A stretch of 64,000 nt of DNA from Psychrobacter alimentarius (GTDB lineage Bacteria > Pseudomonadota > Gammaproteobacteria > Pseudomonadales > Moraxellaceae): NCBI RefSeq assembly GCF_001606025.1, contig NZ_CP014945.1, forward strand, positions 1,116,001-1,180,000. Direction: 5' to 3'. Shown here in pieces: positions 28,118 through 36,732 of the stretch. The translations under genes and the position numbers were made by a program. The notes beneath the pieces are model-generated. The model saw only the letters and a program-made list of their open reading frames with translations, was not told the DNA's origin and searched no databases. Each line of letters begins with the position of its first letter. Position 1 is the stretch's first letter.

Positions 28118-29413
28118 GTGAATTTGTTGGCTTTATTAGGATTTTTGACGATTGCTGTGTTTTTGGTTCTTATATTGACTAAAAAGGTATCCGTGATTGT
28201 TTCGCTGATTTTAGTACCGATTGTTTTTGCGTTAATAGGTGGTTTTGGCAGCGAGTTAGGCACTTTTATGTTGGACGGTATTGTGAGTGTGGCGCCAACG
28301 GGCATCATGTTAGGGTTTGCTATTTTTTTTTTTGGTGTGATGAACAATGCCGGACTATTTGATCCATTAATTACAAGAATCTTGAAACTGGTCAAAGGCG
28401 ACCCAGTGAAAATCACCATAGGAACGGTTGTCATTGCGATGATTGCCCATTTGGACGGTTCTGGTGCATCTACTTTTTTGATTACCATTCCTGCATTATT
28501 ACCGCTATATAATAAATTAGGTATGAGCCGAATTGTACTGGCAGGCATGGTAGCGCTTGGCGCAGGCACCATGAATCTAACGCCTTGGGGCGGGCCAACC
28601 GCACGAGCGGCGGCGGCACTAGAGGTTAGCACCGCCCAACTATTTAATCCTATCATTCCCGCGTTTATAGCGGGTATCGTTTGGATCATCTTTGTGGCAT
28701 ATCTGGTCGGAAAAAAAGAGCGTAAACGTTTGGGTGTTCAGGAGATGGAGCATAGCTTGCAGGATGAGCTCACTGAAGAAGAACGTAGTATGCGTCGCCC
28801 TAAGCTGTTTTGGTTCAATTTGGTGTTAACCGTTTTAACCATTGTGGCATTAGTTCAAGTGTGGCTACCGTTACCAATTGTCTTTATGGTGGCGTTTGCC
28901 GTTGCTGTCCTTATCAATTATCCCAAACCGAATGATCAAATGGATCAGATACGCGCGCAGTCGGTTGGCATGATTACGGTTGTTTCGATCATTTTTGCTG
29001 CTGGTATTTTTACAGGGATTCTATCGGGTACAGGCATGATTACGGCGATGGCGACGTCCTTGGTCAATATCATCCCTAATCAAGTAGGCGGTTTTATGGG
29101 TGTGATTGTCGCTACCATCAGTATGCCATTGAGTCTGATATTCACGCCAGACGCTTATTATTTTGGTGTCATGCCGATTCTGGCAGAGACGGCTGGTGCT
29201 TATGGCTTGGATCCTGTTCAAATTGGTCAGGCATCTATGCTTGGACAAATGACCACAGGGTTTCCCTTAAGTCCTCTTACGGCTTCGACATTTTTATTGA
29301 TTGGATTGGCAGGAGTAGAGCTTGCTGATCATCAAAAATTTGTATTCAAATGGGCGTTTGGTACGACCATCGTTATGACCATCGTGGCAGTCATCACTGG
29401 TGTCATCATATAA
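28118..29413 (+). CDS. CitMHS-family carboxylate:cation symporter
   Basis: A 431-residue inner-membrane protein with about eleven hydrophobic segments. The segment HLDGSGASTFLITIPALLPL (residues about 110-130) and NLTPWGGPTARAAAAL (about 155-170) are the two signature loops of CitMHS citrate transporters. Family members carry citrate or other carboxylates with metal ions or protons. The start is uncertain: GTG 28118 overlaps an AGGGAGAG ribosome site, which is better spaced for the TTG codons at 28124 or 28127, giving MLALLGFLTIAV. It lies between the TctA-like permease and the AtuA pair. Confidence 0.85.
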   Translation: MNLLALLGFLTIAVFLVLILTKKVSVIVSLILVPIVFALIGGFGSELGTFMLDGIVSVAPTGIMLGFAIFFFGVMNNAGLFDPLITRILKLVKGDPVKITIGTVVIAMIAHLDGSGASTFLITIPALLPLYNKLGMSRIVLAGMVALGAGTMNLTPWGGPTARAAAALEVSTAQLFNPIIPAFIAGIVWIIFVAYLVGKKERKRLGVQEMEHSLQDELTEEERSMRRPKLFWFNLVLTVLTIVALVQVWLPLPIVFMVAFAVAVLINYPKPNDQMDQIRAQSVGMITVVSIIFAAGIFTGILSGTGMITAMATSLVNIIPNQVGGFMGVIVATISMPLSLIFTPDAYYFGVMPILAETAGAYGLDPVQIGQASMLGQMTTGFPLSPLTASTFLLIGLAGVELADHQKFVFKWAFGTTIVMTIVAVITGVII

Positions 29414-29448
29414 ATAGAATATATAAATAGAAAAAAAGGAAACACATC

Positions 29449-30789
29449 ATGAAATCTATCAAAATTGGGTCGGGTGCAGGGTATTCTGATGACCGATTGG
29501 AACCCGCTCTTGATATCATTCGAGATGGCGACGTTGATTATATTGTGTTTGAATGCCTTGCAGAGCGTACGATTGCCATTGCACAGCAGCGAAAAATGAA
29601 AGATTCAAAGCAAGGTTATGACAGTCTGCTTGAGTATCGAATGGCGCAAGTCTTACCGCTTTGTGTAGAAAACAACGTCAAAATAGTCACCAATATGGGC
29701 GCGGCCAATCCAAAAGCGGCTGCCGAAATGGTGAAGCAAATCGCTGAAAAACAAGGTTTGCAACATTTAAAAATAGCAGCAGTTACTGGTGACGATGTAT
29801 TCTCAGAAATTGAGCGTTATCAGAATGAAACACTGCTAGAAAATGGCAAGCAAATTAAAGAGCTTGGCTCGTCAATCGTTTCGGCAAATGCGTATATTGG
29901 CGCGGCAGGTATCGTGCAAGCGCTTAAGGCAGGCGCCGATATAGTCATCACAGGCCGAGCTGCTGATCCTTCATTATTTCTTGGCCCCATGATGTACGAA
30001 TTTGGCTGGTCCTTTGAAAATGCTGAATTATTAGGTAAAGTCACCATAGGCGGGCACTTAATGGAGTGCGGCGCTCAAATCACGGGTGGGTATTTTGCCG
30101 ATCCTGGCTACAAAGAGGTGCCAGAGCTGTGGAACGTAGGTTTTCCAATCATGGAAGTGACTGAAAACGGAGAATACCACATAACTAAATTGGCGAACGC
30201 TGGCGGTTTGGTATCGTTAGCCACCGTAAAAGAGCAATTGCTTTATGAGATTCATGACCCCGCTAACTATTTGACGCCAGATGTCATTGCTGATTTTTCT
30301 AGTGTTCAAGTTGAAGAAGTAGCAAAAGATGTCGTTAAGGTATTTGGTGGCTCGGGCAAACCAAAGACGGGCTTGCTAAAAACGAGTATCGGATACAAAG
30401 ATGGTTATATTGCCGAGGCAGAAATCAGCTACGGCGGTGCCGGTTCAGTTGAAAGAGCCAAGCTGGCTAAAACCATTATGGAAAAAAGACTGGCGGCTCA
30501 AGATATTGAACCTATTGAAATGCGCTATGATTTTATTGGACTCAACTCTTTGTATGCCAATGAGGTTTTTGACACTCAAGAAGTATCTGAAACGCGGCTT
30601 CGTATTGCTGCAAGAACCGAGGATGAGGCAGTCGCTAATGCTATTGTACGAGAAGCAATGTCACTCTACACCAATGGGCCAGCAGGCGGCGGTGGTATTC
30701 GCTCAAATATCAAAGAGATAGTATCTATAGGCTCAATACTCATTCCCGAACCAGACACTGATATCAACGTTTCATATTGGGAGGTATGA
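29449..30789 (+). CDS. AtuA-family protein (DUF1446), large part
   Basis: A 446-residue cytoplasmic protein. KIGSGAGYSDDRLEPALDII at the N-terminus, IVFECLAERTIAIAQ, TNMGAANPKAAAEMV, ADIVITGRAADPSLFLGPM and GHLMECGAQITGGYFADPG are all typical of the AtuA/DUF1446 family. AtuA is needed for growth on citronellol and geraniol in Pseudomonas, but no reaction has been assigned that I know of. Most AtuA proteins of that pathway are near 600 residues and carry a C-terminal domain of about 100. Here that domain is the separate next gene. AAGGAAAC serves as ribosome site. Confidence 0.88.
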   Translation: MKSIKIGSGAGYSDDRLEPALDIIRDGDVDYIVFECLAERTIAIAQQRKMKDSKQGYDSLLEYRMAQVLPLCVENNVKIVTNMGAANPKAAAEMVKQIAEKQGLQHLKIAAVTGDDVFSEIERYQNETLLENGKQIKELGSSIVSANAYIGAAGIVQALKAGADIVITGRAADPSLFLGPMMYEFGWSFENAELLGKVTIGGHLMECGAQITGGYFADPGYKEVPELWNVGFPIMEVTENGEYHITKLANAGGLVSLATVKEQLLYEIHDPANYLTPDVIADFSSVQVEEVAKDVVKVFGGSGKPKTGLLKTSIGYKDGYIAEAEISYGGAGSVERAKLAKTIMEKRLAAQDIEPIEMRYDFIGLNSLYANEVFDTQEVSETRLRIAARTEDEAVANAIVREAMSLYTNGPAGGGGIRSNIKEIVSIGSILIPEPDTDINVSYWEV

Positions 30790-30792
30790 TAA

Positions 30793-31092
30793 ATGAAATT
30801 ACGTGAAATAGCCCATTCCCGAACAGGTGATAAAGGCAATATATCCAATATCTCTCTTATCGCTTTCAAAGAAGAAGATTACGAGCTTCTCAAAGACAAG
30901 GTCACTGAAGACATTGTCAAAGAATGGTTTAAAGACATTGTGCAAGGGGAGGTTGTTCGTTATGAGCTGCCGACTCTCAATGCATTCAACTTTGTGATGT
31001 ATGGCGCGTTGGGTGGCGGGGTGACCAAGTCGTTAGCGCAAGATATGCATGGTAAAAGCCTAAGCTCTAAATTATTGGATTTAGAGATATAA
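30793..31092 (+). CDS. AtuA C-terminal domain as a separate protein
   Basis: A 99-residue protein that matches the C-terminal domain of long AtuA proteins: REIAHSRTGDKGNISNISLI at the start (RSGDKG-type motif), GEVVRYELPTLNAFNFVMYG and ALGGGVTKSLAQDMHGK. It begins three bases after the AtuA stop, with GGAGG inside the end of the AtuA gene, so the two are translated together and probably form one complex. Function unknown. Confidence 0.87.
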   Translation: MKLREIAHSRTGDKGNISNISLIAFKEEDYELLKDKVTEDIVKEWFKDIVQGEVVRYELPTLNAFNFVMYGALGGGVTKSLAQDMHGKSLSSKLLDLEI

Positions 31093-31153
31093 ATGAGTCA
31101 GTAATTTGTCGTAGGTCTGGCGGCTATATAGCATTTTTCAAAGCCAAGTATCC

Positions 31154-31188
31154 AAAAGAGTGCCTTTATATCAAGGTGCTCTTTTTTA
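31154..31188 (+). terminator. Terminator between the AtuA pair and the AtoE gene
   Basis: AAGAGTGCCTT/AAGGTGCTCTT stem, with one mismatched pair, and a TTTTTTATT tail, 61 bp beyond the AtuA-domain stop. It suggests that the AtoE gene has its own promoter in 31189-31349. Confidence 0.75.
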
Positions 31189-31349
31189 TTGAAAGTTTGT
31201 GAATGAGTATGAAAGTAAAAATGCAAAACATCAAAAAATGTCATATTAACGAGACAGCTTGTGGTTAAATGAACAAGAATAAAAAGAAAGAGTAAGGTAG
31301 CATCAGGGTTATAAATCAAGTCTACATTTGGCTAAAAGGGAATTAAAAA

Positions 31350-32669
31350 ATGAAAGGAATTACACGTTTTTCGAATAGTTTAATGGAAAAGTATTTACCA
31401 GATCCATTTTTATTCGTCATTATCTTGACGGTTGTCATCTTTATCCTTGGTCTAGGATTGACTGACTCTTCACCCATACAGATGGTCGCATTTTGGGGAG
31501 AAGGATTTTGGGCATTACTTGCATTCTCCATGCAGATGGTGCTGGTACTAGTAACTGGCTTTGTACTTGCAAGCAGTCCCATATTTAAAAAGGGACTTGG
31601 TAAACTTGCAAGCTTTGCTAATTCGCCAGGCAGTGCCATTATTTCAGTGACCTTAGTGTCACTGGCTGCCAGTTGGATAAACTGGGGATTTGGCTTGGTG
31701 ATTGGTGCGCTATTTGCCAAAGAGCTGGCGAAGCGCGTTGAAGGCGTTGATTATCGCTTGCTGATTGCCAGTGCTTACTCTGGGTTTATTATTTGGCATG
31801 CAGGGTTCTCAGGATCCATCCCTTTATCGATTGCGACAGAGGGTCATCCATTCGCGGACAAGATTGGTATTATTCCAACGAGTGCCACTATCTTTGCCAC
31901 TTATAACCTAATTATCGTTGTTGCGCTCGTGATTATCGTACCTGTATTAAACCGTCTGATGATGCCAAAGGCAGAAGACACAGTGACCGTCGATCCCAAA
32001 CTCTTGGTTGATCCCATCGTCGAGGACGTTCCAGCAAAAGCTGATATGACGCCAGCAGAGCGGTTAGAGAATAGCTGGATGTTATCAATGGTTATCGGTC
32101 TGATGGGCATTGCTTTTATCGTTTATTACTTTGTGCAGAATGGTTTTGCCTTAACGCTCGATTTGGTGAACTTTATGTTCTTATTCTTTGGGATTATATT
32201 CCACGGCACGCCTCGTAAGTATCTGATAGCGGTTCAAGAGGCAGTCAAAGGAGCGGGCGCTATCATCGTACAGTTCCCATTTTATGCTGGTATTATGGGC
32301 ATGATGACTGCCTCTGGTTTGGCGGCTATTATGTCAGAGGCGTTTGTTAATATCTCGACAGCAGAAACATTACCGCTTTTTGCATTTCTGAGTGCTGGAC
32401 TTGTCAACTTCTTTGTCCCTTCAGGTGGTGGACAATGGGCGGTACAAGCGCCAATTATGCTAGAAGCGGCAGAGATGCTGGGTAGTGATCCAGCAAAAGT
32501 GGCGATGGCAGTAGCGTGGGGTGATGCATGGACCAATATGATCCAGCCGTTCTGGGCATTACCAGCACTTGCCATTGCAGGACTAAAAGCCAAAGACATC
32601 ATGGGTTTCTGTGTCATTGTTTTGGTTGTCAGTGGCGTTGTGATTGGTTTGGGATTGCTGTTCTTATAA
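31350..32669 (+). CDS. AtoE-family short-chain fatty acid transporter
   Basis: A 439-residue inner-membrane protein with about ten or eleven hydrophobic segments. It starts RFSNSLMEKYLPDPFLFVII, the standard opening of AtoE, and shows SWINWGFGLVIGALFAKELA, AYSGFIIWHAGFSGSIPL, NFFVPSGGGQWAVQAPIM and WGDAWTNMIQPFWALP. AtoE carries acetoacetate and other short-chain acids. In this cluster acetoacetate is the expected end product of mevalonate breakdown through HMG-CoA, which gives this transporter a sensible place, though it could also import the substrate. Confidence 0.88.
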   Translation: MKGITRFSNSLMEKYLPDPFLFVIILTVVIFILGLGLTDSSPIQMVAFWGEGFWALLAFSMQMVLVLVTGFVLASSPIFKKGLGKLASFANSPGSAIISVTLVSLAASWINWGFGLVIGALFAKELAKRVEGVDYRLLIASAYSGFIIWHAGFSGSIPLSIATEGHPFADKIGIIPTSATIFATYNLIIVVALVIIVPVLNRLMMPKAEDTVTVDPKLLVDPIVEDVPAKADMTPAERLENSWMLSMVIGLMGIAFIVYYFVQNGFALTLDLVNFMFLFFGIIFHGTPRKYLIAVQEAVKGAGAIIVQFPFYAGIMGMMTASGLAAIMSEAFVNISTAETLPLFAFLSAGLVNFFVPSGGGQWAVQAPIMLEAAEMLGSDPAKVAMAVAWGDAWTNMIQPFWALPALAIAGLKAKDIMGFCVIVLVVSGVVIGLGLLFL

Positions 32670-32692
32670 AGACAATTTAAAAGATGCATATA

Positions 32693-32722
32693 TAGCCTTG
32701 CCTTTAGGGGTAAGGCTTTTCT
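32693..32722 (+). terminator. Terminator of the AtoE gene
   Basis: AGCCTTGCC/GGTAAGGCT hairpin followed by TTTTC, 25 bp after the stop. The rest of the gap to 33056 shows no gene; a TTGACA at 32945-32950 has no convincing -10 partner. Confidence 0.65.
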
Positions 32723-33056
32723 ACGCTTGAATACCAAAAGGATGACTACTATCCATGGTTTATCGGAAAATGGTAAATGTTAGAAAATAAAGATGGTATA
32801 TACGGACGTCATATCCTGCTGGTATAAATTTTCTTTGCTGGCTGTTTGGCGGCGTGACAGATGCTTTGCAAAATTCATCCCAGTAGAACTATACTTTTTT
32901 AAAGGGGATTGACTATATTTAATAGCATATACGACTGCTTTAATTTGACAGGATTTTTACTGAATACAAGATTTAAAAGGTACCGGTAGACTGGTTACGG
33001 GCTTACCTGCACCTGCAGTGTTCAAGCGATAGTATTTTTATTTTTGAGAAAGAGTT

Positions 33057-33854
33057 ATGACTTTACAAACACAGCAACAGACATTCATTTATAAAGTAAT
33101 GGTAGTGGGATTATCGTGTGGGTTAACCATGTCAGCTACTGCCGATCTTGGGAAGGTGAGCACGTTAGTGAATAACGGCATAGCGACTGCTCAAGCCACT
33201 CTTGGCCATATATATCTTACTGGAGAGGGTATTAGTCAAGATGATGTTAAAGCGTTTGAAAGGACTAAAGAAGCCGCTTATAGAGGTCGAGCATTCTCGC
33301 AATATGCGCTCGGAGAGATGTACAGCAATGGCACAGGCGTACGTCAGAATGATACTAAGGCCATTGAGTGGTATGAAAAAGCTGCCAAACAGGGCAATGC
33401 TAAAATTCAATACAATCTTGGAACGCTTTATCAAAATGGCGACGGTATCCCGCAAGATGTTTATAAAGCAGTTGAATGGTACCAAATGTCAGCTGAGAAA
33501 GGTTTTGCACCCGCTCAGTATAATCTGGCTACAATGTATTATGAGGGTCAAGGAGTGAGTCAGGATTACGCAGAGGCAATAAAATGGCTAAGAAAAGCTG
33601 CTGCTCAAGGATATGCGAGCGCTCAAAACAATATCGGCGACATGTACGAAACGGGTAAAGGGGTTGAGCTCAATGACACAAAAGCAGCCGAATGGTATCT
33701 AAAAGCTGCAAATCAAGAAATAGCTGAAGCGCAAAACAGTCTTGGTTTGATGTACTTCGAAGGTAGAGGTATGAAGCAAGATAAGGCCAAATCGCAAGAG
33801 TGGTATAGTAAATCTTGTGACAATGGATATCAGCCTAGTTGTGATGAGTTGTAG
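33057..33854 (+). CDS. Exported Sel1-repeat protein
   Basis: A 265-residue protein with a probable signal peptide (VMVVGLSCGLTMSATA, ending near residue 29) and six Sel1-type repeats of 36 residues. A representative unit is AQYNLATMYYEGQGVSQDYA, then EAIKWLRKAAAQGYAS. These repeats form a helical solenoid that mediates protein contacts, often in the periplasm. The last unit ends with two cysteines (KSCDNGYQPSCDEL). It stands alone just outside the integrated element. The partner is unknown. Confidence 0.87.
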   Translation: MTLQTQQQTFIYKVMVVGLSCGLTMSATADLGKVSTLVNNGIATAQATLGHIYLTGEGISQDDVKAFERTKEAAYRGRAFSQYALGEMYSNGTGVRQNDTKAIEWYEKAAKQGNAKIQYNLGTLYQNGDGIPQDVYKAVEWYQMSAEKGFAPAQYNLATMYYEGQGVSQDYAEAIKWLRKAAAQGYASAQNNIGDMYETGKGVELNDTKAAEWYLKAANQEIAEAQNSLGLMYFEGRGMKQDKAKSQEWYSKSCDNGYQPSCDEL

Positions 33855-33907
33855 CTAATATTAGTAGTATCTACGGTGCTAAATCTAGCACTAACGCCAG
33901 ATACAAC

Positions 33908-33932
33908 AAAGCCCCTGATATCAGGGGCTTTA
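33908..33932. terminator. Palindromic hairpin after the Sel1 gene
   Basis: AAGCCCCTGA and TCAGGGGCTT form a strong perfect stem with almost no loop. The T-tract is short on both strands, so terminator function is probable but not certain. It marks the last chromosomal signal before attL. Confidence 0.55.
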
Positions 33933-33964
33933 GCCATTCTATAAGATAGTATAGAACTATATAT

Positions 33965-33981
33965 TGGTACCAGTGGTCGGA
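33965..33981. repeat. attL, direct repeat of the tRNA-Leu 3' end
   Basis: TGGTACCAGTGGTCGGA is identical to the last 17 bases (with CCA) of the tRNA-Leu gene at 48593-48609. The sequences diverge at once on both sides, so this is a recombination scar and not a second tRNA. Confidence 0.88.
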
Positions 33982-34127
33982 ACCATTGATATTTTAGCCA
34001 ATTGTCCATAACAATCTGTAACAATCTAATATATCTGAATAAATCCTTTATTTCATTGAGATTCAAAGAAATAAGTCTTTGCTGACTGTCTAAATCAGTC
34101 CAAATAAATACGTATCAAGCCAGCTTC

Positions 34128-35489
34128 ATGGTGTACACTCCGATGTACACGCTAAGCCTAAAGGTACACGCCAGCATGACCAGTCAATGTATTACCATCA
34201 AATCAGATAGAACCATCAAAAGCGTAGTCGCGCCTGCCAAAGGTGAAATGCTATGCAAGGTGGCAGGCAATCCTAAATTATTTTTGAGAGTCAACGCTGC
34301 AGATGCCAAGCTTTGGCTATATCGTTATACTCATCCGGTACTAAAATCTAAGCACAAACTGTCATTAGGCAACTATCCGAGCGTCACGTTAGCGCAAGCG
34401 ACTGCCATACGCTCAGAGTATGAGCAGCTATTAAAACAAGGTATCGACCCCAAAGCGTACCGTGAGCAGCAATTAAAAGACGAACACAAATCACTTGTCA
34501 GCACTTTTAGTCGCTTAGCGTGGCTTCACTTTGAACAAATACAAACTAAGCAAAAAGCCACTACTTTAAAACGTAAGCAGGGACGTTATGAGCTGTTATG
34601 CTCATATTTAGGCGATTCGCCAATCACTGATATTGAACCGCGGCAAATGCTCGAAGTTCTAAAAGACATTCAAGCAAACTCACTTAAGGACGATGGAACC
34701 CCAACTGACAAAGCGGACAGGTGCGCTGTGATCGCAAGCGACATATTTCACTATGCTATCGTCAATGGTTATTGTACAAGCGATCCAGCAAGGCTAGTCA
34801 AATCCCACTTAGACGGCTATCGTTACGGCAATCGACCATCTATTAGTACACCTGATGAGTTTGGACAGCTGATGCGTGATATTGAGACGATGAAAAACGA
34901 GGTACACCCCAACACTTTTCACTCTCTGAAATTATTGTCAATGCTATTTATCCGTAACGGTGACTTGCGGAGTTTGAAGTGGCAGGATGTGGATTTTTCT
35001 GAAAACCATATCTGTCTAACACCCATGAAAGGGCAAGGGGCAAGCGCGCTGCGCATGGTCAAAGAAATGGTAGTGCCACTCTCACGCCAAGCGGTGCAGA
35101 TACTCAAAGAGCAGCACAAAACCACAGGACATACCGATTATGTCTTTTATAGCGATACAGCCACCAAGAACCAAATCATTAGCGAGAATGCAGCCAATGA
35201 CGCGTTAAAGACGTTAGGGTATCAAGGCAAGCATTGTGCCCACGGTTTTAGAGCGTCTGCTAGAACAATGCTCAGGCATAAACTCAAATATGAATTAGAT
35301 ATAATAGAGATGGCGCTAGGACACGTCACCAAAGACCCAAACGGTACAGCATACGATAGATGGGAGTTTTTAGAGGAGAGGGCGGATATGATGCAGCATT
35401 GGGCGGACTATATAGATGGCTTGAGTACTGGTGAGACTGATAATGTGATAAAAATGCCTAGAAAACCACGTAATCAATCTATAAGTTAA
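34128..35489 (+). CDS. int: Tyrosine recombinase, P4 integrase family
   Basis: A 453-residue integrase that inserts and excises the element at the tRNA-Leu gene. The N-terminal part carries the arm-binding DUF4102-type fold (LWLYRYTHPVLKSKHKLSLG, NYPSVTLAQATAIRSEYEQL). The catalytic part has the box 1 arginine in FIRNGDLRSLKWQDV (about residue 283), HGFRASARTML (His-x-x-Arg about residues 374-377), LGHVTKDPNG and the tyrosine in AYDRWEFLEERADMMQHWAD (about residue 408). The first 16 codons overlap the GTGTACAC repeat and have no ribosome site, so a later start such as Met 17 (34176) is possible. Confidence 0.93.
   Translation: MVYTPMYTLSLKVHASMTSQCITIKSDRTIKSVVAPAKGEMLCKVAGNPKLFLRVNAADAKLWLYRYTHPVLKSKHKLSLGNYPSVTLAQATAIRSEYEQLLKQGIDPKAYREQQLKDEHKSLVSTFSRLAWLHFEQIQTKQKATTLKRKQGRYELLCSYLGDSPITDIEPRQMLEVLKDIQANSLKDDGTPTDKADRCAVIASDIFHYAIVNGYCTSDPARLVKSHLDGYRYGNRPSISTPDEFGQLMRDIETMKNEVHPNTFHSLKLLSMLFIRNGDLRSLKWQDVDFSENHICLTPMKGQGASALRMVKEMVVPLSRQAVQILKEQHKTTGHTDYVFYSDTATKNQIISENAANDALKTLGYQGKHCAHGFRASARTMLRHKLKYELDIIEMALGHVTKDPNGTAYDRWEFLEERADMMQHWADYIDGLSTGETDNVIKMPRKPRNQSIS
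34131..34155 (+). repeat. GTGTACAC repeat at the left end, overlapping the integrase start
   Basis: GTGTACACT, two variable bases, then GATGTACACGCTAA. The same 25-bp arrangement, with only two differences, occurs near the right end at 48517-48541. A third partial copy (GGTACACGC) lies at 34160-34168. It overlaps the first codons of int and could be an integrase arm site or an operator. Confidence 0.65.
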
Positions 35490-35832
35490 AATAAACTGAA
35501 TTTTTACAAAAAAATCCTTATTGTCTTATTTGCCCAAAACCCTTGTCATAGAAGGATTTGCCAAAAAACAGACCTTTTACAGCGTTTAGACAACATACTA
35601 TCTCGATAAAATCAATGTAGTACTTTTAAGGTTTTCGCGCTAAATTAGTCTAACTTAGTACAGGATAGAACGTATTTTTTAAGAAGTCATACTCAATCTG
35701 AGTATCAATAGATAATAGTGTGAGCAGATAAGCCGCTAACAGTCGCCAAACTTATCAAGCGACTTATCCGCCCACCTATTTTATGAGAGCCAATAAAGAA
35801 GGAGTAAAAGCATGAGATAACCAACCACCAAA

Positions 35833-35979
35833 AAGAGAGGGATAGTTACATCTAGGCTTTGTCTTTAGTAGGCTTAGGTATCTATTATTTATTTATAATA
35901 AATACCCACCTATAATGCCAATAACCCTAGTTATTAGCAAACTAATAATTACCTATCAGGTATGATTTATCCCTCTCTT
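35833..35979 (+). ncRNA. Candidate structured RNA upstream of alpA
   Basis: In the gene-free region 35490-36139 there is a nested dyad. AAGAGAGGGATA (35833-35844) pairs with TATCCCTCTCTT (35968-35979). Inside it lies GGTATCTATTAT (35877-35888) with ATAATAAATACC (35895-35906), 11 of 12 bases paired, and a TTATTAG/CTAATAA hairpin near 35934-35951. A rho-independent terminator follows at 36043. Such nested pairing suggests a structured transcript, perhaps like the P4 immunity RNA, but orientation and promoter are not established. Confidence 0.35.
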
Positions 35980-36042
35980 AATGACGTAATCACACGTCAA
36001 ATATAGCGTACAGCCGCTTACAAAAATTATAAGTTTACTTAT

Positions 36043-36080
36043 ATTCCGCCTTTAATGTTCTAAGGCGGAATAGGTTTTTT
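36043..36080 (+). terminator. Terminator 60 bp before alpA
   Basis: ATTCCGCCTT (36043-36052) and AAGGCGGAAT (36062-36071) form a perfect 10-bp stem, followed by AGG and six T. It would end any transcript coming from the integrase side before it reaches alpA, so alpA needs its own promoter or anti-termination. Confidence 0.85.
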
Positions 36081-36139
36081 ATTACCTTTTTTTGGCTTAT
36101 CGCTTATTTGACTCAAAAATCTAATAAGAGAGACCTATC

Positions 36140-36370
36140 ATGTCATATCAAAATTCAGTACCTAGTCACGCCTTACCGCTGCAAGGCTTATCACGCGCTA
36201 AAGATATTTTACCGCTATTACCATTCGGACGCGCCAGCCTATGGAAATTCTCAAAGTCTGGTCAGTTCCCTGCGCCTGTCCGTGTCACTGGCGGTATCAC
36301 TGCATGGCGAAATGCCGATGTTATCGCGTGGCTTGATGCTCAAAGCGCTACCAATGATGCGGAGGTGTAG
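36140..36370 (+). CDS. AlpA-family transcriptional regulator
   Basis: A 76-residue DNA-binding protein with a MerR-like helix-turn-helix: LSRAKDILPLLPFGRASLWK, then FSKSGQFPAPVRVTGGITAW and RNADVIAWLDAQ. This is the standard AlpA layout. In P4-like elements AlpA activates integrase or the replication operon and can act as excision factor. It opens the operon alpA, zinc-finger protein, replication protein, TubC-like protein, with AGAGAGACC upstream as ribosome site. Confidence 0.9.
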   Translation: MSYQNSVPSHALPLQGLSRAKDILPLLPFGRASLWKFSKSGQFPAPVRVTGGITAWRNADVIAWLDAQSATNDAEV

Positions 36371-36372
36371 CT

Positions 36373-36732
36373 ATGACTGACTTTATCCGCAATCATTTAA
36401 AGCTTAAGCAGCAAGCAGCTACCACCAAGCGATCAACTCACAAAGCAAAACGCGGCACGGTAAATAAGTCGCGTCTGCCAAATCCAAGCGACTTTTATCG
36501 TCAGTTTGATATCACTGTTAAAGGTGGCTCAGGCTGGCAGATGGTCAAATGCCCTTTTCATGATGACACCCACGCGTCAATGGGCGTAAACCGTGAGCAT
36601 GGCGGCTATAGATGCCACGCATGCGGCGCGTGTGGTGACTGTATTGGTTTTTATATGCAATGGTACAGCGTCAGCTTTATAGACGCGTGTCAGTCATTAC
36701 AGCTGATTGAGGGGTGTAATGATGACAGATAA
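36373..36732 (+). CDS. CHC2-type zinc-finger protein, primase-associated
   Basis: A 119-residue protein. Residues about 60-95 form the zinc ribbon found at the start of DnaG-type primases: VKCPFHDDTHASMGVN, then YRCHACGACGDCIGFYM. The first 45 residues are basic. In many P4-like elements this ribbon is the N-terminus of the primase. Here it is a separate gene whose end overlaps the start of the TOPRIM/DUF3631 gene by 14 bases, so both parts are probably made in equal amounts and work together in priming. GGAGGTG is the ribosome site. Confidence 0.88.
   Translation: MTDFIRNHLKLKQQAATTKRSTHKAKRGTVNKSRLPNPSDFYRQFDITVKGGSGWQMVKCPFHDDTHASMGVNREHGGYRCHACGACGDCIGFYMQWYSVSFIDACQSLQLIEGCNDDR

Noticed and set aside
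26575..32737. Long antisense frames opposite the TctA-like, CitMHS and AtoE genes (26575-27009, 28075-28689, 31343-31720, 32282-32737)
   Set aside because: Codon pattern of membrane proteins leaves the opposite strand open. The antisense products are Pro/Thr/Ala/Met-rich without domains, and no ribosome sites are present.
33965..33981. Second tRNA-Leu gene at the left border
   Set aside because: Only the last 17 bases of the tRNA match; no anticodon arm or 5' half is present. It is the attL scar.
36108..36380. Alternative frame overlapping alpA
   Set aside because: It overlaps the convincing AlpA gene in another frame and its product has no domain.
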